A stretch of DNA of 64,000 nt. It comes from Symbiodinium natans (taxonomy: Eukaryota; Sar; Dinophyceae; Suessiales; Symbiodiniaceae). Positions 43,748 through 54,868 of the stretch are shown here, piece after piece. The stretch is from NCBI GenBank assembly GCA_905221605.1, contig CAJNDS010000091.1, positions 756,738-820,737 on the forward strand. The letters run 5' to 3'. The notes under the pieces are model-generated. The model was not told the origin of the DNA and did no database searches. It saw only the letters and a list, made by a program, of their open reading frames with translations. Within the stretch, counting starts at the first letter, position 1. Each line of letters begins with the position of its first letter. The position numbers were made by a program, and so were the translations under genes.

Positions 43748-43946
43748 CTGGGATGTTCCCCCTTATACTAACAGCCCTTCATATGAAGTAGGGTTTATAT
43801 TTCCTGTATCCCCTAAATATTAAAAAAGGAACCTTCTATACACTCACCAATAACAGTAATGTATACCCTGCTTCATATGGATTATAGTACCCTTCCCCTA
43901 TTATAATCCCTATGAAGGGCTGGTAGTATAAGGGTGAACATCCCAA
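43748..43946. mobile_element. MITE family A, copy 7, with a nested inverted repeat
   Basis: Begins CTGGGATGTTCCCCCTTATA, ends TATAAGGGTGAACATCCCAA; 199 bp, twice the usual size. The extra length is a second palindrome: CATATGAAGTAGGGT on the left and ACCCTGCTTCATATG on the right around an AT-rich core. Flanking 8-mers GGCCCAAA and GGCCCGCA match at 6 of 8. Confidence 0.92.
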
Positions 43947-45695
43947 GGCCCGCATGTAGTGCCTTTCGGGAAACATACGACCTTTGCTCTTGTCAGAAGA
44001 GCCATGGCGAAACCAAGAAGAAACCTTACACAGCGGAAGCCCTAGAAATCCTACATGCATCCTGCACACTATCTATCGAGATGCGTCAGGCTGCGTGCTC
44101 TGCTCGACCTACCGACTGATGCAAGCCTATGCCGACGTGGGCGGACGCATCTTGGCCATGCCTAAATAAAATGTGCACGAGGCCCACTTGCCACTCACAA
44201 TCAAATGCTTGTAGTGTCCTTCGGGGCGCAGGTCGCTGGGATACCCTAAACCCTAAACCCGCTATAAACCCTGAACCGAAATGTTGTTCGCGTTTGCTTC
44301 TCTATTTGCCTCGGACCGACCAGGCAACTTCCTGTAGCTTGCAACGCGCGCCCTACGACGTTGCGAAAGGAGTGCCGAAGCGCGACAGGAGCCGCATGAT
44401 CATATCTTTCACATTCATCCCCATATCTTTCACCTTCATCCCCAAACACCGAGGCCCTCAACCAACCCAAACCTCTGCAAACCCCAAACAGCTAGACGCT
44501 GCCAGACCCTGCCCAACTACCCTTAACAGGGGGTTGTCGGGCCTTCAAAGTACAGCCAAAAACCTACGGGCCCCGTTTCAGGGTAGCTATTCAGAGCTCC
44601 GAGCCAAAGGCAAGCGCCAAACTCCAAAACCCTAAACCCTTAAGTTCTAAGTCCGCCAAACTAAATCCCAGAACTTTGAAGCCAGAGCTTGCCCTCCAAA
44701 ACCCTAAATCCTAAACCCTAAACCCAAAACCCTGTATAAACGCTAAACCCTAAACCCTAAACCCTAAACCCTAAACCCTAAACCCTAAACCCTAAACCCT
44801 AAACCCTAAACCCTAAATCCTAAACCCTAAACCCTAAACCCTGCCCGATGCCTGCTGGTGAACTAGTGCGGGCTGCGTTTGGCCGTGGCCGGAGCCCTGG
44901 CGATGCTTTGAGCTCTTGTTGTTGTTTTGGGTTGGGGGGGCGTTGGGGTTGAGGGTGCAGGGTTTAGGGTTTAGGGTGTTGGGTTTTGGGTTTGGGGTTT
45001 AGGTTTTAGGGTTTTGGGGCTCCATGTGGGCGAAGGATCCACCGTTTCGGGTTTAGGGTTCAGGGTTTAGATGACGCTTGCCTAAATGGGTTTATGGTGT
45101 GTGGCTTTCCGGGCGTGGGTCGAGGAGAACAGAAGTACATGAAACAACGAACCGCCAAACGTAAAGACGCATGACCATGCCCTCCCCCCAAACCCTGAAG
45201 GCAGCAAACCCCAGAATTCCTTCAAACCCTATAAACCCCCCAAAGCCTACGTACACCCGATTCACCCTTCAAACCCTCTAAGCCCTGTCAACCCTGACCG
45301 GTAGACGCTAAACCCTAAACCCTAAAACCTAAACCCGAAACCCTAAACCCTAAACCCGAAACCCTAAACCCTAAACCCTAAACCCTAAACTCTAAACTCT
45401 GAACCCAAACCCTAACACCTAAACCCGAAACCCTAGGGACCCTAAACCTCAAGTGCGGCCACGCAGAAGTGGCCTAAGCCAAGACTGGACGCCACTGCGG
45501 GAGGTACGACCTTGTGCGGCAATGTAAGCTTTTAGGGTTTAGGGTTAGGGTTGAGGGTTCAGGGCTTAGGGCTGAGGGTTTAGGCTATAAGCAGGGTAAG
45601 TATGGATATAATCTCTGCCAGGGTACTTGGAACCCTATAAGTCCCATAAACCTTGCAGTGGGGCTTCAGGCTTGGGGTTTAGTATGTGGGCGGTT
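43947..45695. other. unique then telomeric mosaic
   Basis: Unique stretch at 43947-44640 with overlapping open frames on both strands but no recognised protein. It includes CCCACTTGCCACTCAC at 44182-44197, similar to the PPR repeat unit but too short to call. C arrays at 44700-44842; G units at 44955-45070; C units at 45308-45440; G units at 45530-45590. Confidence 0.55.
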
Positions 45696-45790
45696 TACCA
45701 AAACAGGGGACCCCTAATATAGACCCCCAAGTAGTAGGATTCCCCTTCAACAGGACCCCAAAAAGGTACCCCTTAATGTCGTAAACCCTC
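45696..45790. repeat. dispersed repeat family D, copy 1
   Basis: GGGGACCCCTAATATAGACC, then CAAGTAGTAGGATTCCCC, then a GGTACCCC block. Related to 63462-63560 in the same orientation and to 58031-58120 and 63903-63960 in the other. Confidence 0.65.
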
Positions 45791-46542
45791 ATTTAGAGCG
45801 CTTACAACGGTTCGCTACAACTGCTGAGCCCTGAACCCTCAGCCGTTGAAAACTTCGCGAGTAGCCTGGGACGGCTCCCCAAAAGTCCAAAGCCCTAAGC
45901 CTAATCCCTATAATCCCTAAACCCTAAACCCTAAACCCTAAACCGAAGGCGCAGCAAGCGTCGCTAGGTGCAGGCATGAGGGCTTTGGGGAATTGGCGTT
46001 GGCCAGGGGGCGTAGAACCACGGTGGCGATCTGCAAAACACAATTGAAGGGTCCTTGCACCTATTGTTCCTGACTATAGTATATATACATAAATAGTTAA
46101 TTCGTTTTGTCTTCGCTTTTTCTCTGATTCATATATATATATATATATATTAAAATATGTATGTTTTTTTTTTTTTGAGGGGGGGGGGGGGGGGGCGCTC
46201 AGTCTGATTCTGCTGTAGACACTTGCAAGTACATGCCTTCTTTGCGCCCTCAACGCTAAGCCCGCAACATGCCCAGCCCTAACCCCACAACCCTGAACCG
46301 CATAGCCTCAACCCCAAACTCCAAACTCTCAACAGCACCCTAAAACCCTAAACCCTAAATTCCCAACCCTAAGCCCTAAGCCCTAAACCCTGAACCCTAA
46401 CCCCAACCCCCTAAACCCTAAACCCTGAACCCTAAACCCTAAACTCCCGACCCGGGCCGCGCACCGACTTTTGTGTTGGCAAGTCATCCGTCGACCAGCT
46501 GCCTTGCCGAGGGTTTTTAGGTTTTTTATTTTTTCTTCTTTT

Positions 46543-46574
<32 letters not shown>

Positions 46575-47076
46575 GATGGGGGGTGTTCAAGTTGAAGCTT
46601 GGGGGGTGGGGTTTAGGGTTTAGGGCTTGGGGTTTAGGGTTTAGGGTTTTTAGGGTTTAGGGTTTGGGGTTTTGGGGCTAGCCTGCAGGCTCATGAACTC
46701 ATAGTGCCCAGACTGCAGACAGAATGTGCAATAAGCCAGTAACCCTAAACCCAAAGCCCCAAAGCCCAACTAAAAGCAGAACTCGCCTCTCACTATCGGG
46801 CAGCAATTTAAGGTTTAGGTCGTCTCAAACTCAAACAACATGGCCATGTGCGACTTCGTAATCTGGAAGTGGCGGTTGGGCGGTTCCATCGCAGACTTTC
46901 CATGGGCCTCATGTCTTGTTCAGCGACTAAAGAGAACCCGCGCCATGCCTCTCCCAAACAATCAATCAAAGAACACCCTAAACCCTAAACCCTAAACCCC
47001 AAACCCCAAACCCTAAACCCTAAACCCTAAACCCTAAACCCTGAACCCTAAACCCTAAACCCTAAACCGTTTCAAG
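45791..47076. repeat. telomere-type repeat mosaic, block 12
   Basis: C units at 45918-45945, an (AT)n, poly-T and poly-G run at 46130-46195, C units at 46330-46445, a second poly-T and poly-G pair at 46530-46575, G units at 46610-46670, unique sequence at 46680-46970 without a gene, C units at 46976-47070. Confidence 0.75.
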
Positions 47077-47115
47077 ATGGCCAGTGCCAGCCTTCAGGAC
47101 GTGCCGGGGAAAAGG
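47077..47115 (+). CDS. exon shard with a canonical splice donor
   Basis: ATG at 47077 then ASASLQDVPGKR, followed directly by GTGAGT at 47116. A TTTCAAG acceptor-like motif ends at 47076, right after a CCCTAAA array. TTTAGGG units begin at 47173. The donor supports an exon with the arrays inside its introns, or capture of genomic DNA. Too short to name. Confidence 0.4.
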
Positions 47116-48356
47116 GTGAGTGGAAGCCACTCGAAGAAGGGCTCGGGCGCTCACCGTGTAGGACTTATTTTAGGGTTTAGGGTTTAGGAGTTCAGGTTAA
47201 GGGCTTATTTAGGGGGTTTAGGGGTTTTGGGTTTTTTTGGGGGTTAAGGGTTTAAGGGGGTTTAGGGTTTAGGGGTGGGGTTGGTGAGTCTTTGGTGGCC
47301 CTCATCTGTTGAAATCTTCAGTCTGCTTTCCTTGGAAGTACAAACCTAGGACAGCTTCAAACCGTTGAGGGCTTAGGGCTTCACGCTAAGCAAGAACAAA
47401 AACACCACTGAAACCTGAAACCTGAAAAACAAAACCCCAAACCCTGAGCCCTAGATCCCAACACCTGAACCCTGAACCCCTAAACCCTAAACCCTAAACC
47501 CTAAACCCTAAACCCTCTGGCACGCGCGAGGCCTCTTTCGCCTCTTTCCGGCTTCTGCGAGCCATTGCGAGAAGCACCGGTCTCCTTTACGAGGTCTTGA
47601 AGGTTCAGGGTTTAGGGTTTAAAGGGTTTAGAGTTTAGGGTTTAGGGTTTAGGGTTTAGGGTTTGGGGTTGACCTTGTATCCCCAAAAAATCTACGTACC
47701 TCCATAATACCTATATATATATATACATACATATATATATATATATCTCGATTTATGTGCATACAAATTAATAAATACATAAATAAATAAATAAATAAAT
47801 ACATAACTATCTATCTATCTATCTATCTATCTGTGTGTATATATATATATATGTAAACTCTGTGGTCTTGAGGCTTTGACCATCCCAAAAGCCGGCCTTG
47901 CTGTCCTTTCCCATGGCTGCGCCGGGGCCTGGCAGCCTCCCCAGGGCTCTTCGCGTGCTACAAGGGGGGTTTCGGGGTTCGGGTTTCCGGTTTAGGGCTA
48001 GGGTTATGGGTTTAGGGTTTGGGGTTTGGGGTTTAGGGTTTAGGGTGTAGGGTTTGCTTAGGGTTCAGGGTTTAGGGTTTTGTTTTTTCCGGTTTAGGGT
48101 TTAGAGGTTAAGGCACACCAAACAAGGAATTACAACTAGGGGGGGGGGGGGGTTCCGGGTAGACCCCAAACCACAAACCCATCCCAGCGTTCAGGGTTCT
48201 GGACTGCGCAGCTCTCTTGCGTGCTTCCTCTCCCCTTGTTGCCAACCAAATACCGCTCTCTTCGACGTTTCTTCTGAACCTGAACCCTAAACCCTAAACC
48301 CTAAGCCTTGGGGTGTCCTTGCCGCCTTGTCCCTGAGGAGCAAATTTTGTGGTTTC
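47116..48356. repeat. telomere-type repeat mosaic, block 13, with microsatellites
   Basis: G units at 47170-47275, C units at 47470-47515, G units at 47605-47665, (AT)n at 47712-47747, (ATAA)n at 47768-47803, (CTAT)n at 47806-47831, G units at 48010-48110, poly-G at 48139-48152. No gene supported. Confidence 0.8.
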
Positions 48357-48444
48357 TTGGGCTGTTCCCCCTTAGACCAAGAGTCCTTCATCGGGACTTT
48401 AATGAGACTATTGTAACAACTATAATAGGAGGGGAACATCCCAA
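48357..48444. mobile_element. MITE family A, copy 8
   Basis: Begins TTGGGCTGTTCCCCCTTAGA, ends AGGAGGGGAACATCCCAA; 88 bp, slightly shorter and more diverged. No clear target duplication. Confidence 0.85.
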
Positions 48445-49080
48445 ATAGTCTTCTTAATGCTGACCCAGTCGGATGCGCTGGCAGCGGCGAGAGCTCTCGC
48501 AGATGCTGCCCGGTGGCAAGGAGGACCCTGCCCCTTTGGGGCCTTTCTTCCGGCCCATACTCAGGGCCAACTAAAAAGGAAAACAGGTAGAGTTCTAGGT
48601 AGGGTTTTAAGGCGGTGATCCGCATAACCCACCCTATGATACCCTATGAAGATTTCTTTTCAGTCCAGAGTAGCATATGCCGGAAGAATTTCAGGGCGTT
48701 GTCTTCGAGGCTTAAGGTGTTTCGAGTTTGGGGTTAGGGTCTAGGGTTTCGGGGATTGGGTTTCGGGTTTTGGGGGGGCGGGTTGAGGCTTCAGGGGGGG
48801 GGGGGGGGGAACCTGGGGCTTGCCTCAGACGCGAGCCGTTTCAGTCCCTACATCCTACCCCTCAGACCTAAATTAGGGTTTGGGGCTTATGGTAACCGAA
48901 ACCCTGAACCTTGAACCCAAAACCAGCAGTCTGAACCCCACACCCCGCAAACCTACAGCCCCCAAGCACGCACGAATCCAAAGATATCTACTCCAAGGCC
49001 TTAGGATAACCTACGACCTAAACCCTAATAAGCCCTAAACCCTAAGCCCTAAACTCTAAGCCCTAAACCCTAAACTCTAA
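48445..49080. other. intergenic
   Basis: Unique sequence to about 48720, G-rich units, a poly-G run at 48795-48809, then C-rich units from 49020. No gene supported. Confidence 0.55.
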
Positions 49081-49456
49081 ACCTTAAACCCCTAAACTCC
49101 TAAACCCCTAAACCCCTGAAACCCCTAAACCCTAAACCCTGAACCCTTAAACTCTAAAACCCCTAAACCCCTAAACCCCTAAACCCTAAACCCTGAACCC
49201 CTAAACCCCTAAACCCCTAAACCCCTAAACCCCTAAACCCCTAAACCCCTAAACCCCTAAACCCCTAAACCCCTAAACCCCTAAAACCCCAAACCCCTAA
49301 AACCCCAAAACCCCTAAACCCCTAAACCCCTAAACCCCTAAACCCCTAAACCCCTAACCCCCTAAACCCCTAAACCCCTAAACCCCTAAACCCCTAAACC
49401 CCTAAACCCCTAAACCCCTAAACCCCTAAACCCCTAAACCCCTAAACCCCTAAACC
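49081..49456 (-). repeat. CCCCTAAA (8-mer) array
   Basis: About 375 bp, mostly the 8-mer CCCCTAAA; from 49196 on it is nearly pure, with a few CCCCTAAAA and CCCCAAA units. Longest telomere-type array in the window. The extra C distinguishes it from the usual CCCTAAA. Confidence 0.97.
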
Positions 49457-50462
49457 TACGACCTGAGATCTCAGTGCCGCCTTGGCCGCCCCCCCGGTGC
49501 AGTTTTGAAGCGCGGACGGCAATCAACCCATGAAAGCCATCGCAAGACTCAAGGGTTTACGTTTCAGGGTTTAGAGTTCAGAGCTTACCTGCCAGAAAGG
49601 CTTTTGTTGAGTCGCTGCGCTGCGCCAATGAACCCTCTCTAACCTGAAAGACTCTCCATGTCTTTACTTGGTTGCTGCTGATGGCTGTTGCCACAGTGCT
49701 GCTGAGGCTGATGTACTTGAGGTGTGTCCCTGTGTGCGCATGATATCACGTGAGCCTCTAGCCCGGAAGTATATGTTTCGAAAGCTCGACGACGCCATTG
49801 AGATAACAGTACCCGCCCGCTGAGCAAAGCCGAAGCACAAGCAAGAAGCGTGAGGCAACACTGAGACCCCAAACCTTCAACCCTAAACCTCAAAACCCCA
49901 AACCCTAAAATCCTGAAACGCTGCTCACAGCTAGAACCCCCGACATTCCGAAGTGTGTAGGCACCTTCTATAGAATACACCCTAACCCTGAACCCTAATT
50001 CAACCATGAAACCCTCGACCCAGACTTGAAGAAGATTTGGTGCCTGTACTTGGGGAGACCGGTCATGTGCTAAACCCCCATTCCAAAGAGCTCTAAGTAC
50101 GGAGGTCAGGGTTCACGGTTCAGTGTTTAGGTTTTAGTTAGGGTGCAGGGCTTTCAGTTCAAAGTTCTCCCAACAACAATCCCCTGCAGGGATACGTATC
50201 ACGTCTTAGACGCTTTCGTATTGATTGCTACGATTGCTACGATTTTTTTGCAGATATACAATAGATGCATATTTGTATTTCTTCAACATGATCTATATGT
50301 GCAATACTCTGTTCTTTATTGCTGTGAGGAAAAGGGGGGGGAACTGTTAGGACTTGAGGTTCAGGGAGGGTCCGGGATGTCAGGCCACTGAGCCGAAAAC
50401 AAAACGAAGCCCAGAATCGCGTTTCCCTTATGACTGCGGTTGAGGGATGAGAGTCTAGGTTG
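49457..50462. other. unique sequence, no recognised gene
   Basis: Mostly unique, with overlapping 65-120-residue frames on the minus strand (49639-50007) and an 82-residue plus frame (50143-50391). Parts translate from telomere-like units (VQG, FRV motifs) and no domain is seen. Confidence 0.45.
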
Positions 50463-50580
50463 GTTTAGGGTGTAGGGGTTACTAAACCCTAAACCCTAAA
50501 CCCTAAACCCTAAACCCTAAACCCTAAACCCTAAACCCTAAACCCTAAACCCTAAACCCTAAACCCTAAACCCTAGGGTT
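50463..50580. repeat. G-to-C junction followed by CCCTAAA array
   Basis: GGTTTAGGGTGTAGGGG, a short linker TTACT, then about 12.7 perfect CCCTAAA units (50486-50575), ending CCCTAGGGTT. A second fusion-like arrangement. Confidence 0.9.
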
Positions 50581-51045
50581 ACAAGCAATCTGCAGAACAA
50601 GGAAACAGTTGAGATCCGGTCGAAGGCCCGAAGCACACGGAGGCCTTGATGTGCGGTTGCTTCTTCCGCCGGAGTGCTCTTTCTATCCAAGTATCGGAAG
50701 CAAACGCCGAAAAAACATGTGAGAGTCTCGGGGTTCAGGGTTTAGGGTTTAGGTTTAGGGTTTGGGGTTTAGGGTTTATTAGGGCTTAAGGTTTAGGCAG
50801 GTAGGCGCCAAATGCTTCGAGGTAACAGGAACCGGAATGCCTGCACGCCCGAACCCCCAGAGCCCTGTTTAGGGTTTAGGGTTTAGGGTTTCAGGGTTTA
50901 GGGGTAACACCAACAGACACACAACCCTACACCCCAGATGAGAATCTCACGGTCTACTGCCGACATTCCGTTTGGAGAGTCGGCGCACGTGGATGGGTTG
51001 CCGCATCGGTAAAAATGGCAAAAGCTCTGGATGTTGAGTTCATCT
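50581..51045. other. intergenic
   Basis: A unique island (50581-50725), TTTAGGG units at 50735-50800 and 50870-50905, then unique sequence. No gene supported. Confidence 0.55.
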
Positions 51046-51150
51046 ACGGGTAGTTACATGGTCCCTTAGTATGGGCGCTTAACAGGGCACAGTACTCCTG
51101 ATCCACCCCTTGTATACCCTATACAACCCAACGGCCCATGCCTCAGAACC
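51046..51150. repeat. dispersed repeat family E, copy 2
   Basis: GGTAGTTACATGGTCCCTTA at the start, TATACCCTATACAACCCAA in the middle, GGCCCATGCCTCAGAACCC at the end, matching 36196-36301. Confidence 0.7.
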
Positions 51151-52034
51151 CTTTTCAAGGAGGTAAGGGACCAAAGGACCCTAAACCCTAAACCCTAAAC
51201 CCTATACAAAGGGCCCATGAGTTCAGGGGCTGCGGAATTAGGATGGTTTGGGGTGGAAGTATGAGGTCCGTAAACTGTGGACCTACCCTCCTGGGACGCC
51301 CCTCCGAGGCGGGTGTAGGATTCAGGGCTTGGGGAACGATGACTACAGCAGCTACACCTTCCCACCTGGATTGGCACAGGACACTTGTACTCCTAGTTAT
51401 AATCGAAGCACTACACCTAAGTTTTGAGCACTAACCTTGAAATCTTCATGAAGCTGCTTTGCGTTGAAGGTCGTTACACTGAAAAACCCTGAACCATGGG
51501 TTTAGGGTTCACGGTCTAACCCGTGCCTCAAGCTAAACCCCTCAGCCCTAAACTAAACCCTATACTGGGTACACCTGGGGCTCGAACAGAGGGTAAAGCC
51601 TGAAGCATCAGGGTCTAAGGATGTAGGTTTAGGGTTTACGGTGAAATGGCTTTAGGGCATAGGGTTGACAAAGTAGGGTTGGCATACCAACACACTAGGC
51701 AAAGCCTTCAGTTGAAGGAAGGTTGTGCAGTTGAGGGATGCAGGGCTGTGATCGTTTCTTACAGGAAATTTGGATTCAGGCTTAGATTCGGGTAATTCGG
51801 GTTAGGGTTTAGGGTCTGGGGTGTGGGGTTTAGGGTTTAGGGTTCAGGGTTTCGGGTTTAGGGTGTAGACCCTGGGCTCTGAGCCCGAAACCCCTAAACC
51901 CTTGACCCTAAATCCTACAGCCTCTAGACTCTAGACCCGAAGCACATGTAGGATTGAGTCAGGGCTTCGCAGCTTATGGTTTAGGGCTTTAGGGGCTTAG
52001 GGATTTAGGGTGTAGGGCTCTTCTTGGGTACAGT
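51151..52034. other. intergenic with sparse telomeric units
   Basis: C units at 51178-51205, G units at 51625-51640 and 51801-51870, scattered degenerate units. No gene supported. Confidence 0.55.
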
Positions 52035-52123
52035 TTGGGATGTGCCCCCTTCTACGAACAGTCCTTACTTGGGATTCTAGTACCCCCGATTTTCATCCCC
52101 TTTTCGGACTGTTAGATACTGTT
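52035..52123. mobile_element. MITE family A, copy 9, right end replaced by CCCTAAA array
   Basis: Begins TTGGGATGTGCCCCCTTCTA, continues through the hairpin to CGGACTGTTAG, then a short duplicated ATACTGTTAG. Where the right terminal repeat should follow, CCCTAAA units start at 52125. The terminal CATCCCAA is absent. Confidence 0.88.
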
Positions 52124-52195
52124 AGCCCTAAACCCTAAACCCTAAACCCTAAACCCGAAACCCTAAACACTAAACCCAAGAGAATGGTTACACAG
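52124..52195 (-). repeat. CCCTAAA units
   Basis: Four perfect then several degenerate units between the broken family A copy and the next island. Confidence 0.9.
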
Positions 52196-52298
52196 AGTCT
52201 GGTCGGGGCCCTCAGCGGCAGCCCACTCGGCAAGCTAGGCAGAGACTGCTGCTGTGCAGGAGCCTCCGCGGCAATGGCGGCGCAACCCCTACGTCCCC
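52196..52298 (+). CDS. exon shard in a telomere-flanked island
   Basis: Open as SLVGALSGSPLGKLGRDCCC then AGASAAMAAQPLRP, preceded by TTACACAG as a possible acceptor. CCCTAAA arrays on both sides. Family unknown. Confidence 0.3.
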
Positions 52299-54550
52299 CT
52301 AAACCCTAAACCCTAAACCCTAAACCCTAAACCCTAAACCCTATACCCTACGGGGATGAGGATTTATGGGGGGTTTTGGGGTTGAAGAGGTTTCTACAGG
52401 CTTTATAGGTTCTAGAGGGTTAGGGTTGTAGGGCGAAGGGCTTGGAACCCTAAAAGTGGGGAAGTCTACCTATGAATCCTATGAATGAATGAATCAGTGT
52501 GGAGATGAGGGCCCAAACCTCAAGCCCTAAACCCTAGAAACCCTAAACCCTAAGCCCATACCCTAAAACCCTAAACGATTAGGGCTTCGGGCAGAGCCCA
52601 GCTCCCCAGTCGCCTGGGAAGAGCGCACCCGTTTGGCTTGTTCCATAGGGGTTCATTGGGAAGCCCGGAGCCCAAAAGGCAAAAAGGAAGGAAGAAAGGG
52701 GCTTAGGGTTCGGTAGGCTAACCCTAAACCCTAAACCCTAAACCCTAAACCCTAAACCCTAAACCCTAAACCGCCCAACCAACCCCCCCCCCCCCCCGCC
52801 CCCCCACCTCACTTGAACTTCGAAGGCATCGAGTTGAGTGTTGCCATTTCGGCACTCTGCTGGCATTCCAGGTGCTCATCTGCCTGGACGTGGCCCTAAA
52901 ACCTAAACCCTGAACAAACTCTAACCCCAAACCCTAAACTCTAACCCCAAACCGACAACGATCCCTGAAGAAAGCCTAAACGGAACACAACACAACCACA
53001 AGTCGCCTACACTTGGAAATCTAGATGATTAGATATGACTTGGTAGCCTTCCTTGTCCAAAACAGAAGCCGACCAGGCTCCCCGAACTTATGCACCCTAT
53101 AAACCCTAAACCCTAAACCCTCAACCCTAAACCCTAAACCCTAAACCCTAAGCCCTAAGCCCTGAACCGCATAGCAGCGCGCCAGGAGCCTTCCAGCCTC
53201 TTTAAGCCCCTTTAGACCCTCTGAGAAATGTCTGGGATGCTGCGAAGCCCAATGAGTGAAACACAAATTCTTCCTTAGAAGGGTAATAAGGTTCAGGGTT
53301 TAGGGTTTAGGTTCCCTGTTATATCGCCTCTTTCTAAACTACATATACTAAGGGCCAGGGACCATACTAAGGGGCCCATACTAAGGGGCCCATGCTACTA
53401 TTTGCTTAAGAACCCTAAAAGAATTTAACAAAAAAATGAATAATTATAATTATAACAATAAAACATTACTCCCTATATTACCCTTACAAGGAAGAATATT
53501 TTTCGGGGGGATTCTTCAGCAATTTCTAGCATGGTTCCAACCTTAGATATCATGGAGGATTGTCCAGGCTTAGGCATTCGAAATTTCGTGCTTTGCTAGG
53601 GTTTAGGGTTTAGGGTTTAGGGTTTAGGGTTTAGGGTTTAGGGTTTAGGGTTTAGGGAACCCTCGGAAACATATTCCTACATATGATCCTCGTACACCCA
53701 ATATCGGAAAACTGTGAAAATATCCCAAGGGCCTACCGAGTTTGTGCCTCGGGGAGTTGCGGTATTTTTTCTTAGGCTTGATGATTGTGGAGTTCGGGTT
53801 TCAGGCTCAGGTTTTTGTTTGGACATGCACTTCGGGGTTTGACTTGTTGAGCCAGTTTCGCGCTTAGGTTTCCCCCCAGTATAAGCTTGGGATTCTCCAA
53901 AGTTCTCGGGTTCAAGGGCAAACTTGGGGGGTTTGGGGTTTAAGATTTTCGTGCTTACGGCTTTAGGGTTTAGGGCTTGTTTAGGATTTGTAGGGTTGTT
54001 GTGGGGTATTAGGGCTTGAAGCTGACTGTCTAGGTTGGAGGACTAGAACTTGCAGGCCGAAGGGTTCGCCATGAAGCAGCAAGTTTAGGGTTTAGGGTTT
54101 AGGGTTTAGGGCTTGGGGTTTAGGGTTTAGGGTTTAGGGTTTAGGGTTTAGGGTTTAGGGTTTAGGGTTTAGGGTTTAGGGTTTAGGGTTTAGGGTTTAG
54201 GGTTTAGGAATGTTCGCCTTTGATGTTTTCCAGGGGCTTTGCTCGAAGCTTCGAGCTGATCTACTCAGACTGTGGGTAGTTCTCTGAATTTGGGTTTCTT
54301 TTGGGCTCCTATAGGTTTAGGGTTTAGGGTTTAGGGTTTAGGGTTTAGGGTTTAGGGTTTAGGGTTTAGGGTTTAGGGTTTAGGGTTTAGGGTTTGGGGG
54401 TTACGTTTCAGGGATATATAATACAGAGTACGGCACCTAGAAAAAAGGATCCCCAAAGGGACCCTAATTTAGAGAACTACCCATGTAGGGTTTGGGGGGT
54501 ATAAGGCTCTAAAGCTGCCCGAAGCTCCGAGCCCCGAGCCCACCCTCAAC
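52299..54550. repeat. telomere-type repeat mosaic, block 14
   Basis: C arrays at 52299-52350, 52722-52772 and 53101-53165, poly-C at 52783-52798, an A/T-rich stretch at 53410-53510, G arrays at 53597-53657, 54084-54207 (13 perfect units at the end) and 54315-54396 (about 11 units). A repeated CCATACTAAGGGGCC segment is at 53361-53395. No gene supported. Confidence 0.8.
53658..53738. repeat. dispersed repeat family F, copy 2
   Basis: Shares TGATCCTCGTACACCCAAT and AAAATATCCCAAGGGCCTAC with 4441-4523. Starts directly at the end of a TTTAGGG array. Confidence 0.5.
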
Positions 54551-54780
54551 CAAAACCCCTAAAACCCCTAAACCCCTGAAACCCCTGAAACCCCTAAAAC
54601 CCCTAAAACCCCTAAAACCCCTAAAACCCCTAAAACCCCTAAAACCCCTAAAACCCCTAAAACCCCTAAAACCCCTAAAACCCCTGAAACCCCTGAAACC
54701 CCTAAAACCCCTAAAACCCCTGAAACCCCTAAAACCCCTAAAACCCCTAAAACCCCTAAAACCCCTAATACACCTAAAAC
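54551..54780 (-). repeat. CCCCTAAAA (9-mer) array
   Basis: About 25 units of CCCCTAAAA with a few CCCCTGAAA. Because 9 is a multiple of 3, it gives an artificial Arg-Gly-Phe repeat frame on the minus strand. Confidence 0.97.
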
Positions 54781-54816
54781 ACCAAACCCTCACCCGAAAT
54801 CCCCGAACCCTAAAAC

Positions 54817-54868
54817 TTGGGATGTCCCCCCCTATACTAACAGTCCTTAATAGGGATTCTAGTACCCA
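54817..54868. mobile_element. MITE family A, copy 10, left half only
   Basis: TTGGGATGTCCCCCCCTATA, then ACTAACAGTCCTTAATAGGG, to about CTAGTACC. The right half is missing and C-rich telomere-like units follow. Confidence 0.85.

Noticed and set aside
44180-44200. PPR-like word (CCCACTTGCCACTCAC)
   Set aside because: Only about 16 bases agree with the PPR unit and the following sequence does not keep the pattern.
44129-44635. 168-residue plus frame
   Set aside because: It contains LNPKP and similar strings from telomere-like sequence, shows no domain and has no credible gene structure.
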